Shown: one piece after another, positions 63,948 through 64,000 of the stretch | Position numbering within the stretch: the first letter of the stretch is position 1 | Layout: every line of letters begins with the position of its first letter | Source: Chelativorans intermedius | GTDB lineage: Bacteria > Pseudomonadota > Alphaproteobacteria > Rhizobiales > Rhizobiaceae | Assembly: GCF_025398255.1 (NCBI RefSeq) | Contig: NZ_JAODNW010000019.1 | Location: 62,001 to 126,000 of the forward strand | Length of the DNA stretch: 64,000 bases | Reading direction: 5' to 3' | Position numbers and translations under genes: made by a program | Notes under the pieces: generated by a model | Database searches by the model: none | Seen by the model: the letters and a program-made list of their open reading frames with translations, nothing else | Told to the model about the DNA's origin: nothing

Positions 63948-64000
63948 ATGACGACAGCACAGGATATCCTGAAGCAGATCAAGGACAATGACGTCAAATT
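63948..64000 (+). CDS. glnA: Glutamine synthetase type I, N-terminal fragment at window edge
   Basis: Only the first 17 codons are present: MTTAQDILKQIKDNDVK, which matches the conserved start of alphaproteobacterial GlnA. It begins 52 bp after glnB, in the standard glnBA operon. The rest lies beyond the window. Confidence 0.9.
   Translation, partial: MTTAQDILKQIKDNDVK

Overview
The window is about 64 kb of GC-rich chromosome from an alphaproteobacterium. It is almost certainly a member of the Hyphomicrobiales (Rhizobiales), close to Mesorhizobium, Nitratireductor or Chelativorans. The markers are a bacterial phosphatidylcholine synthase, an IalB-family protein, the cell-cycle kinase CckA, the accessory complex I subunit NDUFA12, DUF2155, DUF3126 and SdhE proteins, a PAS_5 regulator, a LapG-like transglutaminase-family cysteine peptidase, and dispersed palindromic intergenic repeats. 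The content is mostly core chromosome. I see no insertion sequence, prophage, CRISPR array, rRNA, integrase or obvious genomic island.

Layout. 1-2.8 kb: truncated methyltransferase facing a GlxA-type regulator, a small lipoprotein and a glutathione S-transferase. 2.9-7.6 kb: a BMP-type ABC importer operon on the minus strand (ATPase, two overlapping permeases, binding protein, terminator). 7.7-15 kb: phosphatidylcholine synthase, a UbiH-like hydroxylase, an AEC carrier, hspQ, an IalB protein, a YejA-like binding protein with a FrnE-like DsbA protein. 15-24 kb: mfd and sdhE diverge from recG, then come DUF502, glmS and prfB, which carries a programmed +1 frameshift. 25-35 kb: the cell-wall and RNA block mrcA, amiC, rne, then an M48 protease and a DsbA protein. 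34.7-40.7 kb: aroQ-accB-accC-aat, DUF2155, NDUFA12, a GNAT protein and gatB. 40.8-48.5 kb: a possible small RNA or leader, yjhX, a CBS protein, a rhomboid protease, PAS_5 and PilZ proteins, a small glycine-rich protein, a LapG-like peptidase, gamma-carbonic anhydrase, DUF3126 and cysE. 48.6-59.8 kb: a hydrolase, DUF192, a double cold-shock protein, gloA, pccB, pncB, cckA, fliO, glmU and ccdA. 59.9-64 kb: tRNA-Lys(UUU), an acyl-CoA synthetase, nnr, and glnB-glnA behind a sigma-54 promoter.

Functional links. GlmS and GlmU supply UDP-GlcNAc; PBP1A and AmiC build and split peptidoglycan. AccB and AccC start fatty-acid synthesis and PccB handles propionyl-CoA. Mfd and RecG serve repair. PrfB, GatB, Aat, tRNA-Lys and RNase E serve translation and RNA turnover. 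GlnB and GlnA control and carry out ammonium assimilation.

The most informative non-coding signals are the prfB recoding site, a dispersed repeat whose first three bases are the stop codon of two unrelated genes, a two-hairpin RNA with an eight-codon ORF between gatB and yjhX, an unassigned minus-strand terminator in front of the rhomboid gene, and the glnB promoter whose predicted transcript opens with a stem-loop. I did not find a convincing new multi-gene system.
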